Made by a program: the position numbers and the translations under genes. Of a stretch of DNA of 64,000 bases, positions 31,469-42,583 are shown one piece after another. The notes under the pieces are model-generated. The model saw nothing but the letters and a program-made list of their open reading frames with translations, was not told where the DNA came from and did not search any database. Numbering within the stretch: position 1 is the stretch's first letter; the number at the start of each line of letters is the position of its first letter. This DNA is from Linanthus parryae (Eukaryota; Streptophyta; Magnoliopsida; Ericales; Polemoniaceae), in assembly GCA_023055425.1 (NCBI GenBank), contig JALGPY010000009.1, forward strand, positions 34,143,275 through 34,207,274, given 5' to 3'.

Positions 31469-32920
31469 TGACACGTTCTAACCACAAATGTATGGTTGTC
31501 GCGTGTAGTAATAATCCGGAAATCCGGGTTGTCGAACCCAAGGGACTTTGTTAAACTAGTTATTATCTTAAACCTTATGTGGGCAAGTCGCAAAGTTGCG
31601 TGTTGTTCTAATTCTAATAAAAATAAAATGACAAGATTCTCAATTAATTGAGTGGAGTAGTTCACGATTAACAAAGAGTGATTTATGAATTTTCTTATAA
31701 GAGGACAAATACCAGGAATTCTCTAGGTTCACTAGGAATGATATAAACTTATGCTTTGATTCATGAAACAACAACGTGTCTTTACTATTAATCGAGCAAT
31801 GTAAAATTTACCGAGTTACCAAATAAAATATCTATACTTAAAACCAAAATACACCGAGTTACCAAGTCTATCTTACTTTTAATTATGCATTAGAAATCAC
31901 AATTTCTATTCTAACGATCCTAGTTAACAATACCGAGTTACCAAATATTGATTCGACTAGGTGGATTATTCAATTTACCGGCTAACTTTCACGGAGTTAC
32001 CTTGTGATGCCAATTTAGATTACTCCTACGTTAGCTACGCGCAAGAATAATAGAATAAAAACCATAAACAATCCATAATAATGAAAGAACATGATAGATT
32101 AAGTTGAAAACTTGAATCACAATCTCAAAACATCATGTTTATATAAAACCCTAGCTACACCAAACGAGAATTCCCAGCAAAAAGTGTTTAGCTACTACGA
32201 TTCATACTAAAAACAACGAGTTTCATGTATCTCATAAGAAAAAACTAAGAAAGAGGAAGAGTTGAGAATCCAAACGAGTGATCCAAGGCTCCGAAGCTCC
32301 TACCATAGCTTCTTGCTCTCCAAAAGATGTTTCTAACGTGATGAACTACTGAAATTTTTGACCTAAAACACTTCAATACGTTTCCATAACAATATTAAAA
32401 AGTTTGGATAAACTACGCAAAAGACCCAAAACAAACTACGTTTTTCTGCGATGTCTTCGTACGAAGACTTTTCTCTTCGTACGAAGAGTCTTCGTACGAA
32501 GACAATTCCTCTTCGTACGAATGGTCTTCCTATGTAAGTACTGCAAGCATGTTTAGGAAGAGATCTCCAGTCTTCAAAATTTTGGCTAAGTAAATTCTCT
32601 TCGTACGAAGTTCCCTTTTCCTGCACTTCTTCCTTTGACTTTTTCTTCAAGTTCCTTGCTTCGGAAGCTCGTTTTCATCTCCCGCATGATCTTCCAAGCC
32701 CTGTTTTCCTGCGAATCACAACACGAAAACACAACCCGCGATCATATCACAATAAAAGCTCAAAATATCCATAAAAACGCCCGGATTTAACAAGTAAAGC
32801 TCATGAACTCATATTATCACATTTTAGCCTAATTTACTCAAAAGTCGACAAATTCTCCATGTTGAGCACGCAAAACGTAGAAATAAAAGGCATAAAATAA
32901 CTCCGAAAATAGAGTTATCA
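31469..32920 (-). repeat. Athila-1 5' LTR
   Basis: 1,452 bp copy of 4110-5587. It keeps better versions of the TCTTCGTACGAAGA palindromes (32454, 32474, 32490, 32511, 32596) and a TATA motif at 32138-32145. It lacks about 30 bp of the palindrome region present in the left LTR near 5255-5285. Confidence 0.92.
32138..32145 (-). promoter_or_regulatory. TATA box of Athila-1 5' LTR
   Basis: TATATAAA on the minus strand, downstream of the palindrome cluster by about 310-450 bp in the direction of transcription. Conserved in both LTRs. Confidence 0.45.
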
Positions 32921-32925
32921 ACGGG
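32921..32925 (+). repeat. Target-site duplication ACGGG (right) of Athila-1
   Basis: Matches 4105-4109. LINE sequence resumes immediately after. Confidence 0.9.
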
Positions 32926-33286
32926 CAAATCCTAGATTTGGATTGTGGAAAGCGGTCGATCGTAGTGGAATTTGACGCAAAAAAAATCATTGATATCATC
33001 ATTGGAGATGGAAGGACATAGATTGAAAAGTCAGAAAATGGAGAAACAATCAGTCAGATTCGTAGTCTCCCCCGTAGGTTTGAGCACATTTATTTTACCT
33101 TTAGCCATCGTTCCCTCAATATTTTAACGCATGAGTTTGCTAAGTTTGGTCTGTCAATACCAAACAAACACATATGGCTAGGTAGTAACCCATCTTGGGC
33201 CCACCAACTTCTTCAGAAGGATGTAACAGGGATTAACACTCCAAACGTTTTACATTAATAGAAGTTAATCTTTCTTGAAAAAAAAA
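32926..33286 (+). mobile_element. LINE 3' part: RNase H C-terminus and A-tail
   Basis: Plus-strand translation VEFDAKKIIDIIIGDGRT, then ISQIRSLPRRFEHIYFTF and LTHEFAKFGLS, is the second half of the plant RNase H begun at 3940-4080. One in-frame stop lies near 33000. A stop after IWLGSN...WAHQLL is followed by a short 3' UTR and an A-run at 33278-33286, the normal LINE end. It shares strand and domain order with the 5' part, proving the two were once joined. Confidence 0.85.
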
Positions 33287-33292
33287 GTATTA

Positions 33293-33639
33293 AGGGTAAA
33301 TTTCACTTGCACCCCCTCAATTTTGGTTGATTTTCACTTACACCCCTCCTAATTTGAAAAACTTTCACTTACACCCCTTATAACTACTAAAGGTATTGTC
33401 ACCTACATCCCTCTGTGTATCCACTCTTCTAGTTGCAGGCTAACTTCCCAAATTCAGTTTTTTAGATAGGTTTACCCTTATAGAGGCTGCAAAGGTCAAT
33501 CTACCCAAATGTAGACTATTAACATTTGCAAATATCGCAAGGTTTCGAATGCGTTTCTGAAAATGGCGCTACTACAAGTAAAAGTTCGGACTAAGTGAAT
33601 ATTAACCAAAACTAAGGGGATGTAAGTAAAAATGACCCT
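33293..33639 (+). mobile_element. Non-autonomous TIR element (MITE) in the LINE tail
   Basis: 347 bp with imperfect terminal inverted repeats of about 48 bp. The left begins AGGGTAAATTTCACTTGCAC; the right end read on the other strand begins AGGGTCATTTTTACTTACAT, and both continue through GTTTTGGTT. The subterminal CACTTACACCCC is also repeated tandemly (33350, 33380). No coding capacity. I could not find a clean target duplication, so the superfamily is open (Mutator-like is possible). Confidence 0.65.
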
Positions 33640-35749
33640 AGATCTAACTCCAAACTCAAGTATTCTCTCCAGTTCTCTACCCATAATGAGGTTCAAAAAA
33701 AAGTTCTCCGCCCTGAATATATTATTTGAGGTAAGTTGCTGGATATCTCGCAACCAATTTAGGTGTCATGGTATATGAATTTTTCAAATAATCAACACAA
33801 AAGGAATTCACGTCCTAATTATCAAGACGCGGTATGGTGTATTTATACACCTCTACAATACAGTAGATTATAACTGTACCTAACAACCTTTAACAAGTAT
33901 TTATACTGTTAGTCTTCCTATTTTGTGTTAATTACATTATCATCCTTATATCCTCCCTCAATTTGATCTCCTCCTTCAATGGACATGTTGGAAATTTATT
34001 CATGTGATTGTCGTAAACAACACTTTTATGAACGCTTAATATTCCCATTGACTTCGTGCTAGTTTATGTTTTAGTTTACCACTTATTGCTATGCGCGTGA
34101 TTACCACAGCTACGGAGGGTTGTCAATATGCTTCACCAACTATCTAGCTCAAAAACAGCTATTCATAAATATTTAATCTAGCTCAAGATTAAAGGGTGAA
34201 AATCAATCAATCCAATAAATAAAGACATATTCAAATCACCCATATCAGGCCCCAATCTGATGATTTTAGTTACTCGTGATGGAATTGAAACTCACAATCC
34301 CATAAGAAAGATTCATGGTGAAACTAGATACAGGAAGAGAAATCAAACTAGTGAGGTCTCTGGTGGATAAATCAACACTTCTCTTCGTCTTCTCCACAAA
34401 GCTTCTCCAATATTAAATCTTCAATCTTAAAACGATGAACTGACGAACTACGACATCTATTCTCTAAATGAAGGCAATGAGAGGCTATGAAATTTTTGAA
34501 ATTGCAGTCCGACCCCTCCTTTGGTGCGCTGTCCATATGGATGCCACCATGCTGGACTATTTCTTGCTATGGTGGCGAATCTTTGGATCCTTGATTCATG
34601 AACCTCTTCTTTCTCTCATTATGGTGGCGTATGGCTCACGATGGTGGCATGATATGCTGAAAAATGCCTCCGCCATGGTGATTTGTTTTCAAATTCTTCA
34701 TTTCCTTAGCTCCATCCTTGGCTTCTCATCTACTTGTTCCATTCCTTTGCTCATCTTATTCTTTCTAAATCTCGTTTTCATGCTATCACCTCTCTGATTA
34801 TGCTCCTTTCCTTCACCTGTATTTTTGAAAAACATAAACACATACCCGAGATTATAAAGTGGAAAGAAATTTACATAAGATAAAGATTTTAAGAACAAAA
34901 TAGGTGAAAACCCTCAAGCTCTCTCGTACTACCACAAATGTGAAAATTACACAAAATATGTCAAAAAAAGGAAACAATCTCTAAAACTAAGACAAATCCC
35001 AAGTAAAACATGGTGGAAAACATTACCAATTTGGGTCTTGTCAGTCATTATTATGGACCAATTCCAAGGTAGCCCTAGGAATTCCATTGGCAAGACAATC
35101 AAAAACCAACCCCAAGGTTTCCACGTCTATCATGTCATAAATCTCGATAAACTTGCAAAGTGTATCGGCTAGAAAATGGTTACCAAACTAGTTGGCAAAA
35201 TTTGTGTGGTTAATGTCAACATTCCTCCCCCTCACAAGAACGACTCCCTCGTCTAGATTGTCCCTATGGAAGGTAATTTAGGTCATAAACTACCTTACGA
35301 CATGTGGGGCTTCACAGTTAGGGGCCTCCTCGAACATAGTCCCCAAAATAATCTAAGTCCATCCTCTCGCGAAGGGCCATAGGCATTCTTTGGTGAGTCT
35401 CTGCTCCCCTCTATTGGTTTTTACTAGCATGCCCTAGTTGTTTGATTTCGGTAGGATCCTTGGTATGGTGGTTTGGGTATTTGGTTCCGTCAAACTCTCC
35501 TAGGTCATATAGGTCTTTTGAATTTTCAGACGAGCCGCCTAGGTCAATCCGAATTTCTCTCAATCGCCGTATTTACAAGATCTCGACCATGAGAAACTGG
35601 AAATTTCCATGGTGAATAAGAATAGAAGTAAGTAGAATAAATATGTAAAGAATGGGGAAGAATTTACCTCTACCAACTCCTTTAGATTTCCCTTCACTTG
35701 CCATGATGCCCAATGGAATCATTCGAGATATAGAGTTCTTAAGTTTATG
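33640..35749. other. Unassigned AT-rich stretch, probably decayed Athila-2 interior
   Basis: No domain recognised on either strand. A 109-codon frame at 34468-34797 is hydrophobic but has no recognisable family and looks like chance. Its position between the LINE tail and an env-like remnant suggests eroded retrotransposon sequence. Confidence 0.4.
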
Positions 35750-36316
35750 AACAACCCTAAGAAGCGTTTTCGTTTGTACATATGAGGTTTACCATATGAT
35801 TTGAGAGCTATAGGAGAAACAGAGATTTTTGAATGCATGGCCAAGCTTGTGGATGACAATTCTTGCCGCAGGAATGAGCTAGTGATTTACCTTAGGAGGA
35901 AGTTTATACTAATTACCCCTGAGACCATTGCCAAGGTCCTTTGAACAAACCTTGTAAGTTTCACAAGGTTTTGATGAGAAAATGTTTATAGAAAGAGGTC
36001 GGTGAGATTTGTTTCAAAGTTGTGCCAGGGGCCGAGTGGAGGAGAGTTCAGAGTAAGAGACACTAGAAGATATCGAACAAGTTTCTTCTACCTTAGGCTA
36101 GGTAGTTGATTGAGTGGCTTGAGGCGCTGTTGTTATGAGTCCCGTCGAATTGATACATTGATTTTGACACGTGCAATGGGACATTACCTTTACAAATGTT
36201 GGAGTATTGTCATTCCTACCCGAATTTATAAGAACATAAGGTTGAGACTTGAAGTGGGTAGCAGAAGGAAGGTCGGTTATAACTATTTGGTTATGCACAT
36301 AGCTACTAAAGCCCAT
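35750..36316 (+). pseudogene. Degenerate env-like fragment of a second Athila-like element
   Basis: Plus-strand pieces read CMAKLVDDNSCRRNELVIYL, then TPETIAKVL, RAMGHYLYKCWSIVIPTR and YLVMHIATKAHGRL. These resemble the conserved blocks of env-like proteins of Athila-type elements (an ITPEAIAxxL block, a central basic block and an xxMIxxxxxGRLP block). Stops are frequent. A direct-repeat unit interrupts it at 36317. Its strand agrees with the Athila-2 LTR downstream. Similarity is from memory and weak. Confidence 0.4.
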
Positions 36317-36735
36317 GGCCGTCTCTAGCATTTTAGTGGTCTCAAGCGAACGATAAATTTGAGGCCCCCAAGTATATTCTATACATATTTTTTATTGCAA
36401 AGACTTTTTGTTTAAACATGTTGTGCAGTGTCCGTGCAACCTTCGTGTTGGCCTGCACACTTCATGTATTTATCTTATTTATACGGTTTTTATTTTTTCT
36501 CATTTCAAAAAATCTGAATTTTTATTCTAAATCATTAAAGTGAATTATTCATGAAAAAATCTCAAAAGAGATTTGATGTATGTTTAGAGTATCTTAGTAA
36601 TTATATAAAATGCTGAAATTATTTCAAAAATAGTTTATAAAACGCTTAACTTCCCATGTTATTTCTAAAATTTTAGGCTCTCTATTTTTTGTATCCCTAG
36701 GCAGTTGCCTTAACCGCTTAAAGGTTGATACTGCC
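36317..36735 (+). repeat. Repeat unit, left copy, flanking the receptor-kinase fragment
   Basis: About 419 bp beginning GGCCGTCTCTAG and ending GGTTGATACTGCC. It aligns along its length with 37965-38363 (shared blocks such as ACATGTTGTGCA, ATATAAAATGCT and GGTTGCCTTAA). The outer ends GGCCGTCTC and, in the other copy, GAGACGGCC are inverted repeats, suggesting a small DNA transposon. Confidence 0.7.
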
Positions 36736-37960
36736 ATGGATCCTGTCAGGCACTGGACCTAATAAACGGTTTGAATAAAGTGTAAGCGAGAGGATAGATT
36801 TGAGATCAGCAAGGCTTTCAGGTAATGGACCTTCAAGCTGATTGACAGACATGTCCAGAATCTTCAACCTCGTGCAGTTTCCTAGCTCAGACGGAATTTT
36901 TCCACTCAGTACTGCATTCACATAAATGAAGTAAACTAGATTGGAGAGCAAGCCAAAACCTGTTGGTATTTCTCCCTCCAAATAATTTTGTACTACATCC
37001 AAGTAGGTCAAGCTGGTTAGGTTGGAAATTTATTTGGTCAAATCTCTTGTGAATCTACAAACCTGAAGACTAATTTCTCAAAGGTCCCTCAGATTGCCAA
37101 TTTTCACTGGTATCGGACCATGTATCTCGTTTTCCCCCATACTCAACGACCTTAATCTGGTCATATTCCCTATTTCAGCCGACGTAGAACCATTTAACGA
37201 GTTTGATGAGAAAGAATCCGAAGCATTCCCAATTTTCCAATTTCTGAAAATAGTGGCCTTGTGAATTTTTTATGGCTTGCATCAAAGTATCATAGCTTCA
37301 TCAAATTACCTAATCTCGATTGTAGCACCTGAGAAAAGGAATTAGCACTGAGGTTGCAAGACTGTAAATTCTAAAGATTTCCAATCCCATCCGAAATATT
37401 ATCATAAAATGAGTTGGCAGGCACCAAGAGTTCATTAAGTTCTGTAAGGTGATCAATTGATGGTGGAAAACTTCCAGAAGCCAATATGATCAAGAACGAG
37501 TACTTTTAGCCTTCATAGGTTAGAGATGGCTCGAGGAATCAGTCAAGACAATCTCTTGTCACTCAAGTGGAGAGTCTCCATCTTCTCCATTATCCAAAAA
37601 CTTTATAAGATATGACTAGTGAGGTTACATTTGCTGAGATTTAGATGTTTCAGATATTGAAATCTCCCAAGTGTGACTCGAAAAGGAAGATCTAGTGATG
37701 TGAATGTACATAATGATTCAATTATGCGGACTAGGAAATCCTCACATGTTATGCCAGTCCAGTTGCAAGGGTGGATCTTTGAATCAAACCAACGTGGAAT
37801 AACATCTATTCTCTGATTTAGAGAGTTCCTCAGTGCAAACAATGTCCCAAGGTCACCAACATCAGCTGCAACCGGGAAGGATGAAGGCATGACGAAGCAT
37901 ACATAAAATGATAATTAAGAGAAGATGAGAGGTGATTCCACTTGCATTTTCCATTGCCAC
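36736..37960 (-). pseudogene. LRR receptor-kinase gene fragment (MSP1/EMS1-like N-terminus)
   Basis: Minus-strand translation gives, from 37890, DLGTLFALRNSLNQRIDVIP, then RWFDSKIHPCNWTGITCE. This is the LRR N-terminal cap with the paired-Cys motif, most like MSP1/EMS1-type receptor kinases. LRR units follow in broken frames (YLKHLNLSKCNLTS) and again at 37011-36718 (IPSELGNCTRLKILDMSVNQ, LEGPLPESLADL). A hydrophobic stretch upstream in another frame could be the signal peptide. No kinase domain or transmembrane segment remains. The fragment ends exactly where the flanking repeats begin, so it is probably a captured or stranded gene piece. Confidence 0.75.
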
Positions 37961-37964
37961 GGGA

Positions 37965-38363
37965 AGGACAGTCTCTAGAATTTTTGTGGCCTAAAGCAAT
38001 CAATAAATTGCAGGCCCTCATCTATTTTCTAGAAATGCATTGTATTGTAAATATCTTGTGTGGGAACATGTTGTGCATTGTACGTGTTAACTTCGTGTTG
38101 AATCGCACGCTTCGTGTTTTTATTTATTCATGCTTTATGAAATCTCAAATTTTATTCCAAATCGTCAAAGCCAATGATCCATGACAGATCCTCAACGATA
38201 TGATTCATTTTTGAGGTATCTCAAAAATAATATATAAAATGCTTAAATTATTTCTAAAATTGTATATACATTCTAAACTACCCGTATTATTTTTAAAATT
38301 TGGGGCCCTCTAATTTTGGTGGCCCTAAAAGGTTGCCTTAAACTCTTAATGGTTGAGACGGCC
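37965..38363 (+). repeat. Repeat unit, right copy, flanking the receptor-kinase fragment
   Basis: About 399 bp, same orientation as 36317-36735. Its start is decayed (AGGACAGTCTCTAG), while its end GGTTGAGACGGCC is intact and complementary to the start of the left copy. Confidence 0.7.
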
Positions 38364-40880
38364 CTGCTAAATTCGGTGCGAATCTTGATTTACAAGGCAG
38401 AGATGTGCAAGCCCCACCTACGCGTTGTCAACATAATTATGGACCCATTTAGAGTACCCAAAGCAAAACCACCAACTAGTGAGAGAGAGAACGAAGACTG
38501 AATATGTGGAGCTTGATTGAGACAGGTTAAAGAAGCAGCACACCTAGAGTTTTACCACCCATGACCTTGTAAGCTGAGATGAAAGCCTTGGCAATGATGA
38601 TTGTCAGTGAGTCTGAGTAGAATCCTAAGCAAGTTGATAGACAGTTCGGGGAATTAGGTGTAATTTGAAGAAGCATAGGAGAAAAAATGAGAAAGTAACC
38701 CACTAGGCACAACAGTTGAGTGAGAAGCTTAATATTGAGCTAAACCTAACTGAATTTGATGTGTTTTATAAATCCAATCGTTATTATGAGAGTAAGAGCT
38801 AAGAGGGCTCCAATCAGAGTAGATTCACTGACCCTAACCTTGATTCCCAAGTCTTTTGTTTGATCTCTAATTCCTTTGAGGACAACGAAACACTTAAGTT
38901 TGTGTGTGTGTGTGGGGGGGGGGGGGGTTTAAGACTCATACTAGCCATATGAGTGTCTTTGCATCGCATATTTTCATATAGTTAGGGTGTAGTGTCTCGT
39001 ATTGTGAGTCTGTTTTGTGGTTTGTGTTGCAATTTTAAAATATATTATTGTATTATGATATGTCTAATTTTGAGTATAAATAGTTGCAAGATTAAATTAT
39101 TGAGTCCACCTACAAAAATGTTGATTCATAGTCGAGTTGGCCTTGCATATAGAGTTTAGGACTTATAAGAAAAATAAAAAAGTAAAATTTTTGAGAAAGG
39201 GAAAAAGAAGTTCCTTAAACGTGGAGATAGCTCAAGGATGTACTAAGAGGAGTGAATTTGTAGAGAAGAAGCGATGTGTTTGAAACTTGAGGAAGCCGAC
39301 CCACAAAGTAAGGACCCCATGGAACGCATAGAAAGAGTTCGTGAATCTGAAGCCGAGCTATTTTGAAAATATTAAAACATTTTAAACTCTAAAGAGTGTA
39401 TTATTTTTTAGATTTTTCGAGTAGTTAGTGGATAGTCCATGACTGCAGTCTCTAGGTAGTCGACAACCCACCTTCACGGTGACCACATCATTTGGTGGAA
39501 TGAATGGCCAAAGGGAACCCACTTTCATGTTTCTATCCTTAGGTCCAATAGTAAGCCCCATTCATCACTTGTTAGTTTGGTCATTTTCCTATGATTCATG
39601 ACAAAGAGACATGAGTGAGGGAGGATCGTTGAGGGATTCGTGCTTCATTTTTATTCCAGCAAATGCTTTTCTGATATACTTTGAGGGGATGACATGGTGA
39701 TTTATAGGCCTCTACACAATTTGGTGTGGGAGGTGAGTCACGACATTATATCGTGATCACAGGTGGCAAAATTGCGTGCGAGGTATTTTTTACGCACATT
39801 TAGGGGCCTTGGTTGTTTAATTTATATTGGTGGGCGTGCTATGTTTATTCACACTATTCTCGATATTGTAGATGATAGGATGGTTTGAGAACGTGTTCAT
39901 TCCAAAATTCTTGAGAGGGGACTGTTTCACATTGAGTGTGGGGTGTTGATTTTCACACCACGATCTTCGATTCACTTGGTTTACTCCCACTTATATTTTA
40001 TGATTTTGTCCTACCACTCAGATTAATATTATTTTCTTCCTTGTATTACATTATTATGTCCCGCATTAAAAAGATAAAGAAAGAAAATACAAATAAAAAA
40101 CAAATCGAGTGTTTAATTTTTTTACATTAAATTTAGAAAGTAGAGTTGGTAGATTGTTTTATTTCTTATATTTTCACTTCTTCACATTTGTGTTCGCGAG
40201 AAAGGCATATCACCTGGATTGAGGAAGTTGAGGGCTCGAGTTGGTAAGATTTGGGTTTGGTTTCTGACATCTTGGTGAGGGAGTGTGAGTATGAGGTTTT
40301 TATGAGAATTTTCATGACGTAATAGGACTTCGCTTCTAAAAAGCTTATCCTACCATCTCGGCATCAATTAAAACCCTTATGGAATAAAATCTCAGATGGT
40401 GTACTAGACTAGGAACGTAAATCTCTACTTGTTTTCGGTACGCATGAAAGGTTAGGTATTTAATGAGAGAAGCGCTAAGATCTCTATGTTTTCGATAAAC
40501 ATGACAGTCTTCGTCATGTTTTACGCCATGAGTTGTATGCTTTGTGTCTGATTGACTGAGAGCTTGATGACACGTGAGTTTAATTTATGGAGTTATGGAG
40601 ATTTCCCAATCTCACCAACAGGACAGTAAAATATATGTTTATATGGTATCTAGTATATTATAATATAATATAGTTTATTGATATGTAGCTAGGTCCTATC
40701 GAGTATATTTAGTCTGGTTGTGTTGTATTATAATGAGTTTTGTTTGTGTCAGTTAGCCTCTGTTGATGCAACAGTGGATTGAACAAGTATGATATCGTGT
40801 TGTTCGTTGATGACTTGGTTGGAGTTAAGTTGTGATCTTGCTCGGGAAACGCAAAAGGTATAGTCGGGGTGGGGGGTATT
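38364..40880 (+). other. Athila-2 3' untranslated region with three hairpin/polypurine modules
   Basis: No coding sequence. The plus strand carries modules matching those of Athila-1: TTGAGGACAACGAA followed by a (GT)n(G)n run at 38876-38930; GGGGACTGTTTCACATTGAG then TGTGGGGTG at 39917-39952; and TTGCTCGGGAAACGCAAAAG followed by GGGTGGGGGG at 40838-40880. The last directly precedes an LTR start and should be the polypurine tract. Order and spacing mirror Athila-1 on the opposite strand. Confidence 0.6.
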
Positions 40881-40979
40881 TGATGACACTAAATCAGTGT
40901 CACGTATTTGGTTAGGTTACCGTTTGCAAAGTTAATTTGAGTATTTAGCGTCATTCCGATTGAATTTTGTACTTTATTT

Positions 40980-40984
40980 CATTA
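40980..40984 (+). repeat. Target-site duplication CATTA (left) of the Sirevirus
   Basis: CATTA precedes the left LTR and recurs at 47476-47480 after the right LTR. Confidence 0.8.
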
Positions 40985-42263
40985 TGAAAGGGAAGTATGC
41001 AGATAAATATGCAACACAAATACTCTAGAAGGGGGGGGGGGTTGAATAGAGTATGCCAACTTTTTACAAAACTTGGTGGAAAAGAAAAGTTTCTGTGAAG
41101 ATCAGTGAAGTTCAAGGCCTTGAAAACTGTTTCAAGCCTTTGGAAGTAATACAGTTTGAAATGAAACAGACGAGTCTTTTTCAAGGTCTTGAAAAGAGTT
41201 TCAAACCCTTGAAAATAGACTAGTTCGAATGCTGTAAAAACTAAGTATTTAAATGAACTGTAAATGCAAGAGACAAGTGATTTATAGAGTTCAGTCCACT
41301 TGGACCTACGTCTGTACCTCAGGGATCTTCTCCCTGCAGGATTTTCAACACAATTCTTATTAACCAAAAGCTAAGCCTATCAAGCACATAGATATGCATT
41401 ACTCTGTTACAGCATGTGGTTCTCTCTAACCTATCTCGTACCTGCTCTAGCTAACTGATTAACTAAGAATTCTCTATTTTCCACTTTGAACAATACTTGA
41501 GAATAAGAGAAAGAAGTAGTATAAGAATGATAAACAAATAAAGCACAAGACAAAAGAACACTGACGTGTAGAACTGCAGTGATGAATACAGTGATCTTCT
41601 GTGAATTGGATTGTGAGAATGATGAAATTATCTGATGCTTCTCAATCCTAGAATATGTCTCCCTTTTTGCCCATTTAGTGTTGTGTCTTGTTTCTTCAAA
41701 ATGAGATCCATTTATACAGTTAGAGGCTCTGCAAATCTTCCCAGATTTTCAGCAATAACTTCCGGTTTTGTAGGCAACAAACTTTGACTCTTTTAACAGC
41801 CTTCTCCAAAAGATAGTTGATTACAATCTTCAGAGATATTTTTGTGATCTGTCTTTAAACAAATTGAGAAGCTTTCATGCGTGTCTGATTGATCACATAA
41901 TCATTTTCTCTAAGTATTTCCATTCCTGCAAAAGCCAGATAAGGAAACAAATCCTGCACATAAATAAAATTTCTCTGCAAAACTGAGTCAAAAAGATGGG
42001 TTAAATGATGTTAGATATATATCAAATTTTGTCTTTCATAATGAAACAATAAAATCAACCATAGGAGTGAGAGAGATAGAATCAAATCAGAAGAGTTGAG
42101 AAAAACTCCCCCTCAGAACATGCATATAGGTCAGACAGTTTCAAGGCTTTGAATCATGGTTCAAGTCCTTCAAGCCTGTGAAACCAGATTCAAGGCTTTG
42201 AAAACTGGTTCAAGGCCTTGAAATAACTAAGTATTTCAATTCCATGAAACCTGTGACCTTACA
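40985..42263 (-). repeat. Sirevirus 3' LTR
   Basis: 1,279 bp. On the minus strand it starts TGTAAGGTCACAGG and ends CCCTTTCA. It contains many TTCAAGGCCTTGAAA-like palindromes (41095-41220 and 42128-42235), a TATAAA motif at 41711-41716 (minus) and a CCCCCTC block at 42110-42116. A G-run at 41031-41041 interrupts its far end. It matches 46400-47475. Confidence 0.85.
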
Positions 42264-42583
42264 ATCTCCCCCTCGATGATAGACAAAACCTTAATCTGTT
42301 TGATCCTTAGTTTTTTCCAAAAAATAATGATTAGCACACAATTCAAATAGTAATAACACATTGATTCCAAATGATCCAACTTATTAATAATCACAAACAG
42401 CAAGTAAGTTGCAGAAAATCCTACTGACCAAAAGACAGGTCACTTAAACAGAAACAAAAATCTAAAGATTTATCCTCCTTTTTTTACTTTCATAAAAAAA
42501 AATGCGAATATGTTTGATCAATGTCTGGAATTTTTTTAAAAATACAATTTTAAAAGGAGAATGAGAAAGAAGAATAGGGAAGA
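42264..42583 (-). other. Sirevirus polypurine tract and env-like 3' UTR
   Basis: Immediately inside the LTR the minus strand reads ATCGAGGGGGAGAT, the polypurine tract. The rest is AT-rich non-coding sequence up to the env-like stop at 42584. Confidence 0.75.

Larger units (their letters stand above)
4110..32920 (-). mobile_element. Athila-type Ty3 retrotransposon (Athila-1), split by a Tat element
   Basis: Complete outline of an Athila-lineage element read on the minus strand: 5' LTR 31469-32920, tRNA-Asp-type primer site, gag, protease, RT, RNase H, integrase, a separate env-like ORF (Athila ORF-1 family), polypurine tract, 3' LTR 4110-5587. Its own length without the nested insert is about 13.8 kb. 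It inserted into the RNase H domain of the LINE. Many stops, frameshifts and two lost catalytic aspartates show it is dead. The nested Tat element (15830-30841) sits within gag. Confidence 0.92.

Noticed and set aside
34468..34797. 109-codon hydrophobic ORF
   Set aside because: No family resemblance and isolated in decayed DNA. Hydrophobicity follows from T-rich composition.
38906..38928. Simple GT/G microsatellite as an independent feature
   Set aside because: Its position and flanks match the first hairpin/polypurine module of Athila-2, so it is treated as an expanded version of that module.
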